Origin: Bradyrhizobium lupini
GTDB taxonomy: Bacteria > Pseudomonadota > Alphaproteobacteria > Rhizobiales > Xanthobacteraceae
Length of the DNA stretch: 64,000 nt
Assembly: GCF_040939785.1 (NCBI RefSeq)
Contig: NZ_CP162553.1
Span: 1,240,001-1,304,000, forward strand
Reading direction: 5' to 3'
In this document: positions 7,852 to 16,118 of the stretch, in pieces
How the letters are laid out: each line of letters opens with the position of its first letter
Numbering within the stretch: the stretch's first letter is position 1
Program-made: the position numbers and the translations under genes
The notes under the pieces: model-generated
Databases searched by the model: none
Seen by the model: only the letters and a program-made list of their open reading frames with translations
Told to the model about the DNA's origin: nothing

Positions 7852-8249
7852 GCGTCACGATCTATCACAACCCCGCCTGCGGCACCTCGCGCAACACGCT
7901 GGCGATGATCCGGCAAAGCGGCGTCGAGCCCGACGTGATCGAATATCTGAAGACGCCGCCGTCCCGCGAAAAGCTCGTCGAGCTCGTCAAGGCCCTCGGC
8001 ATCTCCGTTCGCGCGCTGCTGCGGGAAAAAGGCACGCCCTTCAAGGAGCTCGGCCTCCACGACCCCAAATGGTCGGACGACGAGCTGATCGACCAGATGC
8101 TCGCGCACCCCATCCTGATCAACCGTCCAATCGTGGTGACGCCCAAGGGCACACGCTTGTGCCGGCCCTCGGAAGCCGTCATCGATCTCCTGGACAATCC
8201 CGTCGGCCGGTTCGTGAAGGAGGATGGCGAGGTGGTCGAGGCGCGATGA
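7848..8249 (+). CDS. arsC: arsenate reductase, glutaredoxin-dependent type
   Basis: A 133-residue thioredoxin-fold enzyme reducing arsenate to arsenite. The start MSVTIYHNPACGTSRNTL carries the single catalytic cysteine (C11) of the E. coli-type enzymes. Other family landmarks are IEYLKTPPSREKL, LLREKGTPFKELGL, HPILINRPIVVTPKGTRLCRP (substrate-binding arginines) and a C-terminal FVKEDGEVV. The ATG overlaps the aqpS stop, so both proteins should be made together. Reduction needs glutathione and glutaredoxin supplied elsewhere in the genome. Confidence 0.95.
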   Translation: MSVTIYHNPACGTSRNTLAMIRQSGVEPDVIEYLKTPPSREKLVELVKALGISVRALLREKGTPFKELGLHDPKWSDDELIDQMLAHPILINRPIVVTPKGTRLCRPSEAVIDLLDNPVGRFVKEDGEVVEAR

Positions 8250-8283
8250 TTGCCGACATGGCCTCACTCGCGTTTGCCTCGAC

Positions 8284-9690
8284 TTAAAATTTCAGGGTCG
8301 TGCGCAATCCGAAAACCGAGGCATTGCGCAATGCCCGTCCCGGCAGCGGACTAGCCGGAGCCGTCGCGCCGCCACCGGGATGGACGATGTATTGAAAGTT
8401 CGGCTGAACGGTCCAGCCATCCTTGATCTGGTATTGATAGACGGCCGTGAGCAGCCCCTCGAAGCTTCGCACCGGCCAGCGCGGATCGACGAACCTGGCA
8501 TAATCGGCGTCGAGCGTCTGGGCCCTTTTTGAGACATGCGCATATCCGGCGGCAATGCCGAACTTGTCGTCGGGGCGTGCATTGCTGAGCCCGATGAGCT
8601 CGACGCCGCCATCTGCATAGACATCGACCAGATTGCGGTCAGCCGGCGCGCCGGACACGCGTGCGAAAATGCCGATGCCGCGATCGTCGCTGTTCGGCAC
8701 CCGATAAATCTGCTGCTCGAAGACCGCCCAGGCTCCAATATCGCCAGACAAGAGCCGCGGTTCCCCGCTGCTCGTTGGCGCGGCCAGCGAGACGCCGTTG
8801 GATGCGAAGCGCTGATCCCCGAACGATCCGAAATGACGCCAGCCACCGACCTTGATTTGGCCGGTCAAGTTCGGATCACCCTTTTTGTTGTTCCAGGCAT
8901 ATTGAACCTGGCCGAGCAGAAGCGGCGGATCGTTGACCCGGAAATTGACGCCATACCGGTTACGCTCCTGCGGATCGCCGGAACCGGGCCCGGCCTGGTC
9001 GCCGTCGAAAATCGCGCCAAGGACGGACAACTGGTCCGTCACGTTCCACAGGAGGCGCGCGCCCACGGCCGCCAAGGGCGGCGACGGCCCGCCGCTTGGC
9101 AAAGCAAGCGACGTGATCGCCGGCCAACCCATCGAGGCGTTGGTGAACACATCCGTGTACTTGGTATTGAAGAACTCGCTGTCGGCCGCCAGCTGCCCGA
9201 GCTTGAGCGATAGTTTCTTGTCGCCCCACTGCTTCTCGAAATAGGCCTCGTAGAGTCGCGTTGAGGGCAACGCTTCGATCCCGCTGACGACGAAGAAATT
9301 CTGCAGATTCGAGCGCGAGAGGCCTTCGCCGTGGATCTGAAACATGTTGGCGTGAAAGGTCAGCTTGTCGATGCCGACGAGTTTTTCGAAATCCAGATCG
9401 ACGGCGAGATTGAGCCTGCCTTCGTAGACCGCACCTTTCTTCAGACCGCCGGTCGGATTTCCGAGCACCTCGCCGATATAGGTGGCCGCAAACTTCACCC
9501 CGTACTTTTGCCAGGGGTTCGGCAGCAGCCCGAGCGTTTTCTCCTCGACCGTGCTCTCGCCTGTATCGGGATCGGCAGGCTTGTCGTCGTCGGTTTTCTT
9601 GTCTTCCTGAGCCGCGGACTGGGCAGCCGCGACCAGGCAAGCCGCAACGATCAACGCCCGCATCGAATACCTGATTGCTCTGGCGGCCAC
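8284..9690 (-). CDS. OprB-type carbohydrate-selective porin
   Basis: A 468-residue outer-membrane protein. I chose the GTG at 9690 (VAARAIRYSMRALIVAAC) because GGGAGG lies 5 bases upstream; an in-frame start at 9738 would add 16 residues ahead of the signal peptide. Signal peptide cleavage is likely after AAAQSAA. After an acidic linker comes the OprB barrel pattern: GVKFAATYIGEVLGN, LHANMFQIHGEGLS, RLYEAYFEKQWGDKKLSLKLGQL, EFFNTKYTDVF, and a C-terminal strand ending in phenylalanine (LRTTLKF), the outer-membrane assembly signal. OprB proteins admit sugars. The gene stands alone, convergent with arsC. Confidence 0.88.
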   Translation of the reverse strand: MAARAIRYSMRALIVAACLVAAAQSAAQEDKKTDDDKPADPDTGESTVEEKTLGLLPNPWQKYGVKFAATYIGEVLGNPTGGLKKGAVYEGRLNLAVDLDFEKLVGIDKLTFHANMFQIHGEGLSRSNLQNFFVVSGIEALPSTRLYEAYFEKQWGDKKLSLKLGQLAADSEFFNTKYTDVFTNASMGWPAITSLALPSGGPSPPLAAVGARLLWNVTDQLSVLGAIFDGDQAGPGSGDPQERNRYGVNFRVNDPPLLLGQVQYAWNNKKGDPNLTGQIKVGGWRHFGSFGDQRFASNGVSLAAPTSSGEPRLLSGDIGAWAVFEQQIYRVPNSDDRGIGIFARVSGAPADRNLVDVYADGGVELIGLSNARPDDKFGIAAGYAHVSKRAQTLDADYARFVDPRWPVRSFEGLLTAVYQYQIKDGWTVQPNFQYIVHPGGGATAPASPLPGRALRNASVFGLRTTLKF

Positions 9691-9840
9691 GCTCACCTCC
9701 CGAGCGATCAATGACGCACGCCGCTGCCCGACATTCAAGCGGGCCGTCGAACAATGTGCGCCGGCGCGGAAATCCGATTCGCGCGCTGTTAACTACCGCA
9801 TGCGCGAGGCGGTACTATGTTCACTTTTGCACTTCGACCA

Positions 9841-10818
9841 TCAGATCTTCGGGATCTTCGCCCGCTCCACCACGCCGATCCATTTGCTGATCTCGGTCTC
9901 GATCAGCGTCTTCATCTCCTCCGGCGAGCTGCCGCGAACCTCGCCGCCGACGGCGGTCTCCAGGCGCTGCTTGAGGTCGGGATCCTTGAGAGCGTCCAGC
10001 GTCGCCGCATTGAGTGCGGCGATGATGCCGGGCGGCGTTCCCTTCGGGGCCAGCAGGCCGGCCCAGGTGCGCACGTCATATCCCTTGATACCGGCTTCCT
10101 GAACCGTCGGCACGTCGGGCAACAATGCGGTGCGCGCCGGCGAGGTCACCGCCAGGCCGCGGATCGCACCGCCCTGGATCTGCGAGGCGAGCAGGACGGG
10201 GGTGCCGACGATCACCGGAACCTCTCCGCCGAGCAGCGCGGTGACGGATTGGGAATCGCCGCGATAGGGCACGTGCACGATCTCGATGCCGGCGGCTGCG
10301 TTCAACAGCTCTCCTGCGAGATGGTGCGTGCTGCCGAAACCGACCGATCCAAAGCTGAGCGCACCGGGCTTCTGCTTTGCCATGGCGACGAGCTCGCCCA
10401 GCGATTTTGCCGGGTAGTCGCTACGCACGGCAATGACGAGCGCGTAATAGACCAGCGTCGAGATCATCTCGAAGCTCTCGGCCGGCTGGTAGGCGAGGCT
10501 CTTGTAGGTCGCCGCGGAAATGGCGTGAGCGCCGGTGACGAGCCCGATCGTGTAGCCGTCGGCCGCCGCTTTCGCAATGGCATCCGCGGCGATGTTGCCG
10601 CCGGCACCGGGCTTGGCCTCGACGATGATCGGTTGTCCGAGCTTTTTCGAGAGCCCGTCGGCGATGATGCGCGACAGCGTGTCGGCCGCCCCGCCCGCGG
10701 CAAATCCGTGCAGCAGGCGGATCGGGCGCGATGGATAATTCTCCGCCGACGCCGAAGTGGTTGCGAAAAAACCGCCAAACAGAAAAATCGCCGCAGCAAG
10801 CCGCTTCATCCGTTGCAT
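9841..10818 (-). CDS. Bug-family (TctC-like) periplasmic substrate-binding protein
   Basis: A 325-residue solute receptor starting at ATG 10818 (MQRMKRLAAAIFLFG), with GGGAGGACGC just upstream. The signal peptide ends near SASA. Bug hallmarks: YPSRPIRLLHGFAAGGAADTLSRIIADGL, GQPIIVEAKPGAGGNIAADAIAKA, DGYTIGLVTG, and GLLAPKGTPPGIIAALN. These receptors bind carboxylates for tripartite tricarboxylate transporters, but no TctA/TctB pair accompanies it, so it probably works with a transporter encoded elsewhere. It is the last gene of a minus-strand unit with a VOC dioxygenase and a quinone oxidoreductase, suggesting uptake of the compound degraded by that pathway. Confidence 0.92.
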   Translation of the reverse strand: MQRMKRLAAAIFLFGGFFATTSASAENYPSRPIRLLHGFAAGGAADTLSRIIADGLSKKLGQPIIVEAKPGAGGNIAADAIAKAAADGYTIGLVTGAHAISAATYKSLAYQPAESFEMISTLVYYALVIAVRSDYPAKSLGELVAMAKQKPGALSFGSVGFGSTHHLAGELLNAAAGIEIVHVPYRGDSQSVTALLGGEVPVIVGTPVLLASQIQGGAIRGLAVTSPARTALLPDVPTVQEAGIKGYDVRTWAGLLAPKGTPPGIIAALNAATLDALKDPDLKQRLETAVGGEVRGSSPEEMKTLIETEISKWIGVVERAKIPKI

Positions 10819-10893
10819 GGATGCGTCCTCCCTTTTGGTTGTTCTATCGTTGGCCGCGACGAGGCGGCGTTTCTTCAACTCGCGTTTGATCCG

Positions 10894-11799
10894 CTAGCGG
10901 GCGAACTCCGTGCATTCAGGCGATGGCGGCATGCCCCAGACATCGCGCGGCAGGCCGACCCAGACTTTTGGCCGCTGCGGTCGGTCGCGATGCCAGGGAC
11001 GCGGCTCGAAATAGCCGAGCGCCTCGTCGGTCATGCGGTCGAGATCGAAGAACAGCTCGACCACATGCCCGTCGGGATTGCGGTGGTAGATCGCGGTGTT
11101 GTGCCCGGGGCCATGACGCACCGGCCCCCAGAGAACCGGCAGCTTGTGCCGCGCGAGATGATCGCAGGCCTCGTGCATGTGGGCGGCACCACGCAGCTCG
11201 AACGCGACATGATGCAGGCCACGGACGGGCGCGCGGGCGAAGTTCAGCGTGTGATGTTCGAAGCCGCTGCGCATGAACACGAAGCGATCCTCGATCCAGT
11301 CGGAGACGCGCAGGCCCATCATGTTCGCGTAGAACTCCGAGGCCGCGCGCGGATCGGGCGTAGCAAGCGCGACATGGCCGATCTTGCTGACGGCAAGCGC
11401 TCCGATCCGCTCCTGCGCGGGCGTCGGCGTCCAGCCCTGGATCAACTCGAAGCGCGTTCCTTCGGGATCGCTGAACGACAGCAGCCTGGAAACGCCAGGC
11501 AGGGGATCGCTCTGAAGTTCGGGCCGCAGATCGGCCTGCTTCAGCGCCGCGCCGAGCGTCTCGATCTGGACATCGGGAGCTATCTCGAAGGCGATGCTCG
11601 TCAGCGCCGCGTGGCCGGGTTCGATCACCAGCGAAAGCTGCTCGGCATCGTTGGCGAGGAAGATGCGGTTGCCGTCGCGGCCGACGAGGCCAAGACCGAT
11701 CACGGCGCGGTAATAGTCGAGCAACCGCTCGGGATCTGGCGAGGCAAAGCTCGCGTGCCGGAGCCGGGTGAAGCGTGCAATGGGTGCTTGTGTCGTCAT
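10894..11799 (-). CDS. VOC-family extradiol dioxygenase-like protein
   Basis: A 301-residue two-domain vicinal oxygen chelate protein; the start MTTQAPIARFTRLRHASF is at ATG 11799. Two tandem glyoxalase folds are visible, the first beginning at LRHASFASPDPERLLDYY and the second at KIGHVALATPDPRAASEFYANMMGL. The metal triad of extradiol enzymes appears intact in the second domain: H in GHVALATPD, H in GLHHVAFEL, and E in HVVELFFD. It could cleave a catechol-type ring or act on a related substrate. It lies 17 bases behind the quinone oxidoreductase gene in one minus-strand unit. Confidence 0.88.
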   Translation of the reverse strand: MTTQAPIARFTRLRHASFASPDPERLLDYYRAVIGLGLVGRDGNRIFLANDAEQLSLVIEPGHAALTSIAFEIAPDVQIETLGAALKQADLRPELQSDPLPGVSRLLSFSDPEGTRFELIQGWTPTPAQERIGALAVSKIGHVALATPDPRAASEFYANMMGLRVSDWIEDRFVFMRSGFEHHTLNFARAPVRGLHHVAFELRGAAHMHEACDHLARHKLPVLWGPVRHGPGHNTAIYHRNPDGHVVELFFDLDRMTDEALGYFEPRPWHRDRPQRPKVWVGLPRDVWGMPPSPECTEFAR

Positions 11800-11815
11800 C
11801 GTGCGATCCACCCCC

Positions 11816-12808
11816 TCATGGCGTCATGATGATCTTGCCGAGCGCGGAGCCCTGCTCGAGCAGCGTGTGGGCCTGCCTGACCTCGTCGAGCTTCAGGACC
11901 GCCGAGATCGCCGGCTTGATCGCATTGCGGCTCAGCGCGTCAATCACATTGCGCATGAGCGCGCGACGCCCGTCGCGATCGTGGTCGTAGATATGAAAGG
12001 AGAAGCAGCGTATCGCCGGGCAGATGTCGAGATGGTCGCGCATCGCCGCCATCAGGTTTTCTTCCGGCAACCCGGCGAAGGCGTTGTACGACAGCAGCGT
12101 CCCCCATTTGCCGAGCGCGCCGAGATAGCCGGTGAACTCAGGCCCACAGACGTGATCGAGCACGAGGCCGACGCCCTCGCCCTTCGTCAGCTCGCGGGTC
12201 CGCGCCACCACGTCTTCGCGGCGGTAGAAGATGATCTCATCGGCGCCGTTGCCCCGCGCGAATGCGGCCTTCTCCTCGGTGGAGACCGTGCCGATGACAT
12301 TCATCTGTGCGAGCTTGGCAAGCTGTACCAGCGCGGTGCCGACACCACCCGCCGCCCCGATCACCAGCACGCTCGCCGGTGCGCGCGGATGGCGGCACTC
12401 GTGCAGCAGCGCGTAAGCGACCTGGTAGTTCGACAGGCACACGGCCGCCTGCAGATCGACATTGTCGGGCAGCACATGAATGGCGTCCGCAGGCGCGACC
12501 ACATAGTCGGCGTAGCAGCCGCCGCGCTGCGACAGGTCGCGTGCGCTCAGCAGCACCTTCTGGCCGATCGCAAGCCCCTCGACGCCGGACCCGAGCGCGG
12601 CGATGCGGCCGGCGACGTCGTTGCCCGGATTGGCCGGCAGTGGCGGCATCCATTTGTAGACGCCACGCCGGATCAGCACATCGGGCTGCCCAACGCCGAA
12701 CGCTTCGGCGCGAATCTGCACCTGGCCTGGTCCGGGCACAGGCACCGGAAGCTCAACCAATTCGAGTGCATCCGGCCCACCCGGCTGACGCACCAGCACC
12801 GCTCTCAT
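11816..12808 (-). CDS. zinc-independent alcohol dehydrogenase / quinone oxidoreductase (MDR family)
   Basis: A 330-residue medium-chain dehydrogenase starting at ATG 12808 (MRAVLVRQPGGPDALELVE), with GGGGAGG upstream. The N-terminal GroES-like domain contains the GxxxxDVAGRIAALGSGVEGL segment; the NADPH domain has VLVIGAAGGVGTALVQLAKL and a following VSTEEKAAFARGNGADEI. The catalytic zinc ligands of classic alcohol dehydrogenases are absent, as in quinone oxidoreductases. It is first in the minus-strand catabolic unit, divergent from the GntR gene, with a palindromic operator candidate 25-36 bases upstream of its start. Confidence 0.9.
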   Translation of the reverse strand: MRAVLVRQPGGPDALELVELPVPVPGPGQVQIRAEAFGVGQPDVLIRRGVYKWMPPLPANPGNDVAGRIAALGSGVEGLAIGQKVLLSARDLSQRGGCYADYVVAPADAIHVLPDNVDLQAAVCLSNYQVAYALLHECRHPRAPASVLVIGAAGGVGTALVQLAKLAQMNVIGTVSTEEKAAFARGNGADEIIFYRREDVVARTRELTKGEGVGLVLDHVCGPEFTGYLGALGKWGTLLSYNAFAGLPEENLMAAMRDHLDICPAIRCFSFHIYDHDRDGRRALMRNVIDALSRNAIKPAISAVLKLDEVRQAHTLLEQGSALGKIIMTP

Positions 12809-12832
12809 GATGTCACACGCCTCCCCAGCTAT

Positions 12833-12844
12833 ATTTTCGAAAAT
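12833..12844. promoter_or_regulatory. 12-bp palindrome ATTTTCGAAAAT, likely GntR operator (copy 1)
   Basis: A perfect palindrome between the divergent quinone oxidoreductase and GntR genes. The identical 12 bases recur at 13665-13676 upstream of the FAH hydrolase gene. A partial third match (TTACGAAAATTATTGCAAG) follows at about 12855. Repetition on both sides of gntR is the classic layout for autoregulation plus control of both catabolic units. Confidence 0.65.
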
Positions 12845-12908
12845 CATAACGTTTACGAAAATTATTGCAAGATGGTCGTTGGCGCGGCATGTTGAGCCAT
12901 CGATTCAA

Positions 12909-13622
12909 ATGACAGAAATCATGTCCGAAAGCGCCATTCGCTCCCGCAAGGAATTCGGCAAGACCGTTGCCGCCGACATCACCCATCGGCTGCGCGAGGA
13001 GATCATTGCCTGCGGCCTGGCGCCGGGCGAGCCGCTGCGATTCGACGTCCTGCGCGAACGATTCGGCGTAAGTTTCACGACGCTGCGCGAGGCGCTGACG
13101 GCGCTTACCGCCGAAGGCCTGGTCGACGCGCAGGAGCAGCGCGGATTTCGGGTGGCGCCGGTCAGCCGCCAGGACCTGGTGGAAGTCACCGATGCCCGGG
13201 TGCTGATCGAGGTGGAATTGATCCGCCGCGCGATCGAGCGGGGCGACGACGACTGGGAAATCGCCGTCATCTCGACCCTGCACAGATTGAAGCGAATCGA
13301 GCAGCGCGATCCGGAACATCCGCTGCGCGATCCCGAATGGAAGATCGCCCACCGCCAATTCCACCAGGCGCTGGTGTCCGCCTGCGGCTCCGCGACACTC
13401 CTCGCCATTCGCGCCGATCTGTTCGATCGCGCCGAGCGCTATCGGCACCTTTCGGCCAATTTCCGCCCCCGCCCGCGCGACAAGGCCGGCGAGCACCAGG
13501 CGATCATGCAAGCCGCCATCTCGCGCAATCCGGATCTCGCGGTGCAGCTGATCGAGGCGCATATCCGCACGACCGCCGACAACGTGGCGACCTACGCCGC
13601 GCATCTGCTCGATACCGAATAG
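12909..13622 (+). CDS. GntR-family (FCD domain) transcriptional regulator
   Basis: A 237-residue regulator; the start may be ATG 12909 (MTEIMSESA) or ATG 12921, since neither has a strong ribosome site. The N-terminal winged helix spans roughly residues 20-85: ADITHRLREEIIACGLAPGEPLRF, RERFGVSFTTLREALTALTAEGLVDAQEQRGFRVAPVS. The remainder is an all-helical FCD effector domain: DLVEVTDARVLIEVELIRRAIERG, HRQFHQALVSACGS, GEHQAIMQAAISRN, LIEAHI. The conserved D, H and H positions could bind a metal and a carboxylate ligand. It sits between two catabolic units that both carry the palindrome ATTTTCGAAAAT, so it probably controls both. Confidence 0.92.
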   Translation: MTEIMSESAIRSRKEFGKTVAADITHRLREEIIACGLAPGEPLRFDVLRERFGVSFTTLREALTALTAEGLVDAQEQRGFRVAPVSRQDLVEVTDARVLIEVELIRRAIERGDDDWEIAVISTLHRLKRIEQRDPEHPLRDPEWKIAHRQFHQALVSACGSATLLAIRADLFDRAERYRHLSANFRPRPRDKAGEHQAIMQAAISRNPDLAVQLIEAHIRTTADNVATYAAHLLDTE

Positions 13623-13664
13623 GCGGCAACGGCTTTTTATCGTCGCGGGCTTGCGCCTCGCCTG

Positions 13665-13676
13665 ATTTTCGAAAAT
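13665..13676. promoter_or_regulatory. 12-bp palindrome ATTTTCGAAAAT, likely GntR operator (copy 2)
   Basis: Identical to the copy at 12833-12844 and placed 40-51 bases upstream of the FAH hydrolase start, where it would cover or flank the promoter. A further half-site-like ATCGAAAATGC follows at about 13688. Confidence 0.65.
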
Positions 13677-13715
13677 AATAGGCAAGATCGAAAATGCCAA
13701 CCTTTGAGGCGTACC

Positions 13716-14579
13716 ATGAAGCTGCTGTCGTTCTTGGACGGGAATCGGGAGAGCTGGGGCGCCGTTGCCGAGAATGGCGTGGTGGATCTCGGTCGCGCCC
13801 TGCCCCAGTATCCTGTTCTCGCGGACTTCCTCGGCAGCGACGACTATGCGGGGCGCGAGGCCATCGTCGCCGGGCACAAGCCCACAATGGCGCTCAGTGA
13901 CGTCAAATATCTGCCGGTGATCCCGCGTCCGGAGAAGATCGTCTGCGCCGTGCGCAATTATCTCGACCACCACAATGAAGCCGTGGCGTTCGGGATGAAG
14001 CGCGAGATCACGGAATTTCCGCCGATCTTCCTCCGGGTCTGGCGCTCCCAGGTCGCGCACAACGCGCCGGTGATCCGGCCGAAAGTCTCGGACAATTTCG
14101 ACTGGGAGGGCGAGCTTGCCGTGGTCATCGGCAAGAGCGGCCGTCACATCAGCCAGGCCGACGCCTGGGATCACGTGGCGGGCTATTCGATCTACAACGA
14201 CGTCAGCGTGCGCGACTGGCAGCGTCACGCCCAGCAGATCGCCTCCGGCAAGAACTTCGTCGGCACCGGCCCGTTCGGACCATGGCTGGTGACGCCGGAC
14301 GAGATCGGCGATCCCACCAAATTGAAGCTCGAGACGCGCGTCAACGGCGCGGTGGTGCAGTCGTCCGACACCTCGATGCTGATCTTCTCGATTCCGCGGC
14401 TGATCGAGTACAGCTCGACCATCTTCGACCTCGTCCCCGGCGACGTTATCGCCACCGGCACGCCGGCCGGCGTCGGCTTCACTCGCAAGCCGCCTGTTTT
14501 CCTCACGCCCGGCGATGTGGTCGAGGTCGAGATCGAGAACATCGGCGTGCTGCGCAATCCCGTCGTCGACGAAGCATAG
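13716..14579 (+). CDS. fumarylacetoacetate hydrolase (FAH) family protein
   Basis: A 287-residue enzyme; ATG 13716 (MKLLSFLDG) follows GAGGCG. FAH-fold landmarks: IPRPEKIVCAVRNYLDH, DWEGELAVVIGK (two acidic metal ligands), AGYSIYNDVSVRDWQ (third acidic ligand), GKNFVGTGPFGPWLV and FDLVPGDVIATGTPAGVGFTR. Family members hydrolyse or decarboxylate acylpyruvates and ring-cleavage products such as 2-hydroxyhepta-2,4-diene-1,7-dioate. With the VOC dioxygenase on the other side of gntR, a ring-cleavage pathway is a fair inference, but the substrate is not readable from sequence. Confidence 0.93.
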   Translation: MKLLSFLDGNRESWGAVAENGVVDLGRALPQYPVLADFLGSDDYAGREAIVAGHKPTMALSDVKYLPVIPRPEKIVCAVRNYLDHHNEAVAFGMKREITEFPPIFLRVWRSQVAHNAPVIRPKVSDNFDWEGELAVVIGKSGRHISQADAWDHVAGYSIYNDVSVRDWQRHAQQIASGKNFVGTGPFGPWLVTPDEIGDPTKLKLETRVNGAVVQSSDTSMLIFSIPRLIEYSSTIFDLVPGDVIATGTPAGVGFTRKPPVFLTPGDVVEVEIENIGVLRNPVVDEA

Positions 14580-14588
14580 CGCCTGCGC

Positions 14589-15180
14589 ATGTCGTCTCAA
14601 GACGTGTCCCATGACATCCGCAAGACCGCGCTTAGCGTCGAGACCACCTGGCACGAGCGCGGTCCCCGGCTGGAGAAGCCTCTGCTGGTCGGGACGGCCA
14701 TTGCGGTGATCGGCAATCCTTTCGCGGGCCGCTTCGAACCCGACCTGATGCCGTTTCAGGCATCCTTGCGCGAACTCGGGCGCGAGCTCGCAACACGGCT
14801 GATCGCGCAGCTCGGCGGCGCCGCAGATCGAAGCCTATGGCAAGGGCATCATCGTCGGCGAGGACGGCGAGCTCGAGCACGGCGCGGTCTGGCACGAGGC
14901 CGGCGGTCAGGGCGTGCGCGAGGTGCTCGGTCAGCCCAAGGCGATCGTTCCGGCGGCGAAGACCATCGGCGGTCCGGGCACGCGGCTCATGGTTCCGCTC
15001 GGGCACATCCACGCCGCCTATGTCCGCAGCCATTTCGGCACCGCGGAGATGACGCTGTGGGATTCACCACGGCGCGACGAGATCGCCTTCGGGCTCGTGA
15101 TGGCGACCGGCGGCCGGCCTCACGCGCGCATCGGAGGCCTCGCGGCATCCGCGATCTCCGCGCACGACGGACAGCGCTGA
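14589..15180 (+). pseudogene. DUF1185 (amino acid synthesis family) gene, frame broken near 14820
   Basis: Two adjacent frames together give one DUF1185-family protein of about 196 residues. The first, from ATG 14589, covers RKTALSVETTWHERGP, VIGNPFAGRFEPDLMPF and LATRLIAQLGG. The second picks up as PQIEAYGKGIIVGEDGELEH, then GQPKAIVPAAKTIGGPGTRL, VPLGHIHAAYVRSHF and GGRPHARIGGL to the stop at 15180. The join is at GGCGGCGCCG near 14814-14823, where two bases look to be missing. The family is named for amino acid synthesis but is functionally unclear. All conserved parts survive on both sides, so sequencing error or a very recent lesion is likely. It is 9 bases behind the FAH gene. Confidence 0.75.
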
Positions 15181-15189
15181 CGGGCGCGA

Positions 15190-16018
15190 TCAATGCGCGT
15201 TGCAGCGGCAACGCTCGTAATCGACGGGATCATGGCTGTTGACGATCGTGACGCGTTCGCCGTGGTTCAGCTTCAGCGCGCGCAGTCGCACCTGGTTGGC
15301 GATCCGCATGCCGCGGTCCATGTCGGCGCGACGCTGGAAATAGCCCAGCACCAGCGGCATGCGGGGCGATGCGTCGAGCTGGCCGTGATGGAAATAGCTG
15401 TCGCCGGCGTGCAGCAGCCATTTGTCGCCTGATCGCACCGCGATACCGCAATGGCCGAGCGTATGGCCGGCGAGCGGGATCATCAGGATGTCCGCCTCTG
15501 CGTCGCCGAGGGCGCGCACGCCCTTGAAACCGAACCAGTCCTCGCCGGCTTCGCCATAGAATGTCCAGCTCGGGCCATGGCTCCACTGCCCGGTGACATA
15601 GCGCCCTTCCGGCGGCGCCGGCTTGCGCTGCACCGCCATGTCGTATTCGGCGCGATGGACATGGATCGCGGCATGCGGGAAGTCCGGCACGCCGCCAGCG
15701 TGATCGCGGTCGAGATGGGTCAGCAGCACATGGCGCACGTCCTTGGGGGGAATAGCCGAGTGCCTTCACCTGTTGCACCGCCGTCTCCGCCGGATCGAGC
15801 CTTGGCGCGGTCTGCCGCAGCCATCGTCGTCCCAGCCGATCGGGCGTTGCGATATCGCCAAGTCCAATGCCGGTATCGACCAGGGCGAGCCCGTCATTGG
15901 TCTCCACTAGCAGGCAATGGCAGACCATGCGGGCGCGCTGGAACAGGCTGCCGGTGCCGTTCACGAGGCGCCGCCCCATCGGGCACATCGTGCCGGTGTT
16001 GAGATGGTGAATTTTCAT
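15190..16018 (-). pseudogene. MBL-fold metallo-hydrolase (AHL lactonase-like), frame broken in a G6 run at 15745
   Basis: The start is ATG 16018 (MKIHHLNTGTMCPMG) with AGGGAA upstream. The first frame gives RMVCHCLLVETNDGLALVDTGIGL and ends at VQQVKALGYSP. The second continues as DVRHVLLTHLDRDHAGGVPDFPHAAI, GHTLGHCGIAV, LLHAGDSYFHHG and VTIVNSHDPVDY. Removing one G from the run at 15745-15750 joins them exactly (LGYSPKDVRHVLLTH). Metal ligands of the metallo-beta-lactamase fold (THLDRDH, GHTLGH, GDSYF, NSHD) are all present. Similar proteins hydrolyse lactones, including N-acyl homoserine lactones. It is divergent from a LysR gene that may regulate it. Confidence 0.78.
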
Positions 16019-16066
16019 CGCGCGTTCCCTGCCTGTTGTGAGCAGAGCGTTCTTGTCATCGCTAGA

Positions 16067-16118
16067 TCCATAGGTAAAATATCGAATATTGATAATATCT
16101 CTAGGCATATCCTATGGA
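16067..16118. promoter_or_regulatory. spaced inverted repeat and LysR-type site between lysR and the MBL gene
   Basis: TCCATAGG (16067-16074) and CCTATGGA (16111-16118) are perfect complements 36 bases apart, and the right arm contains the lysR start codon. Between them ATCGAATATTGAT is close to a palindrome, of the size bound by LysR regulators. The region separates divergent genes, the usual place for a LysR autoregulatory site. Confidence 0.4.

Noticed and set aside
9817..11829. 670-codon plus-strand open frame
   Set aside because: It runs antisense to the Bug receptor and VOC genes, which have clear family motifs and ribosome sites; the frame is rich in Arg, Gly and Ala as expected of GC-rich shadow frames.
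12813..14654. 613-codon minus-strand open frame
   Set aside because: It is antisense to the GntR and FAH genes and has no recognisable domain.
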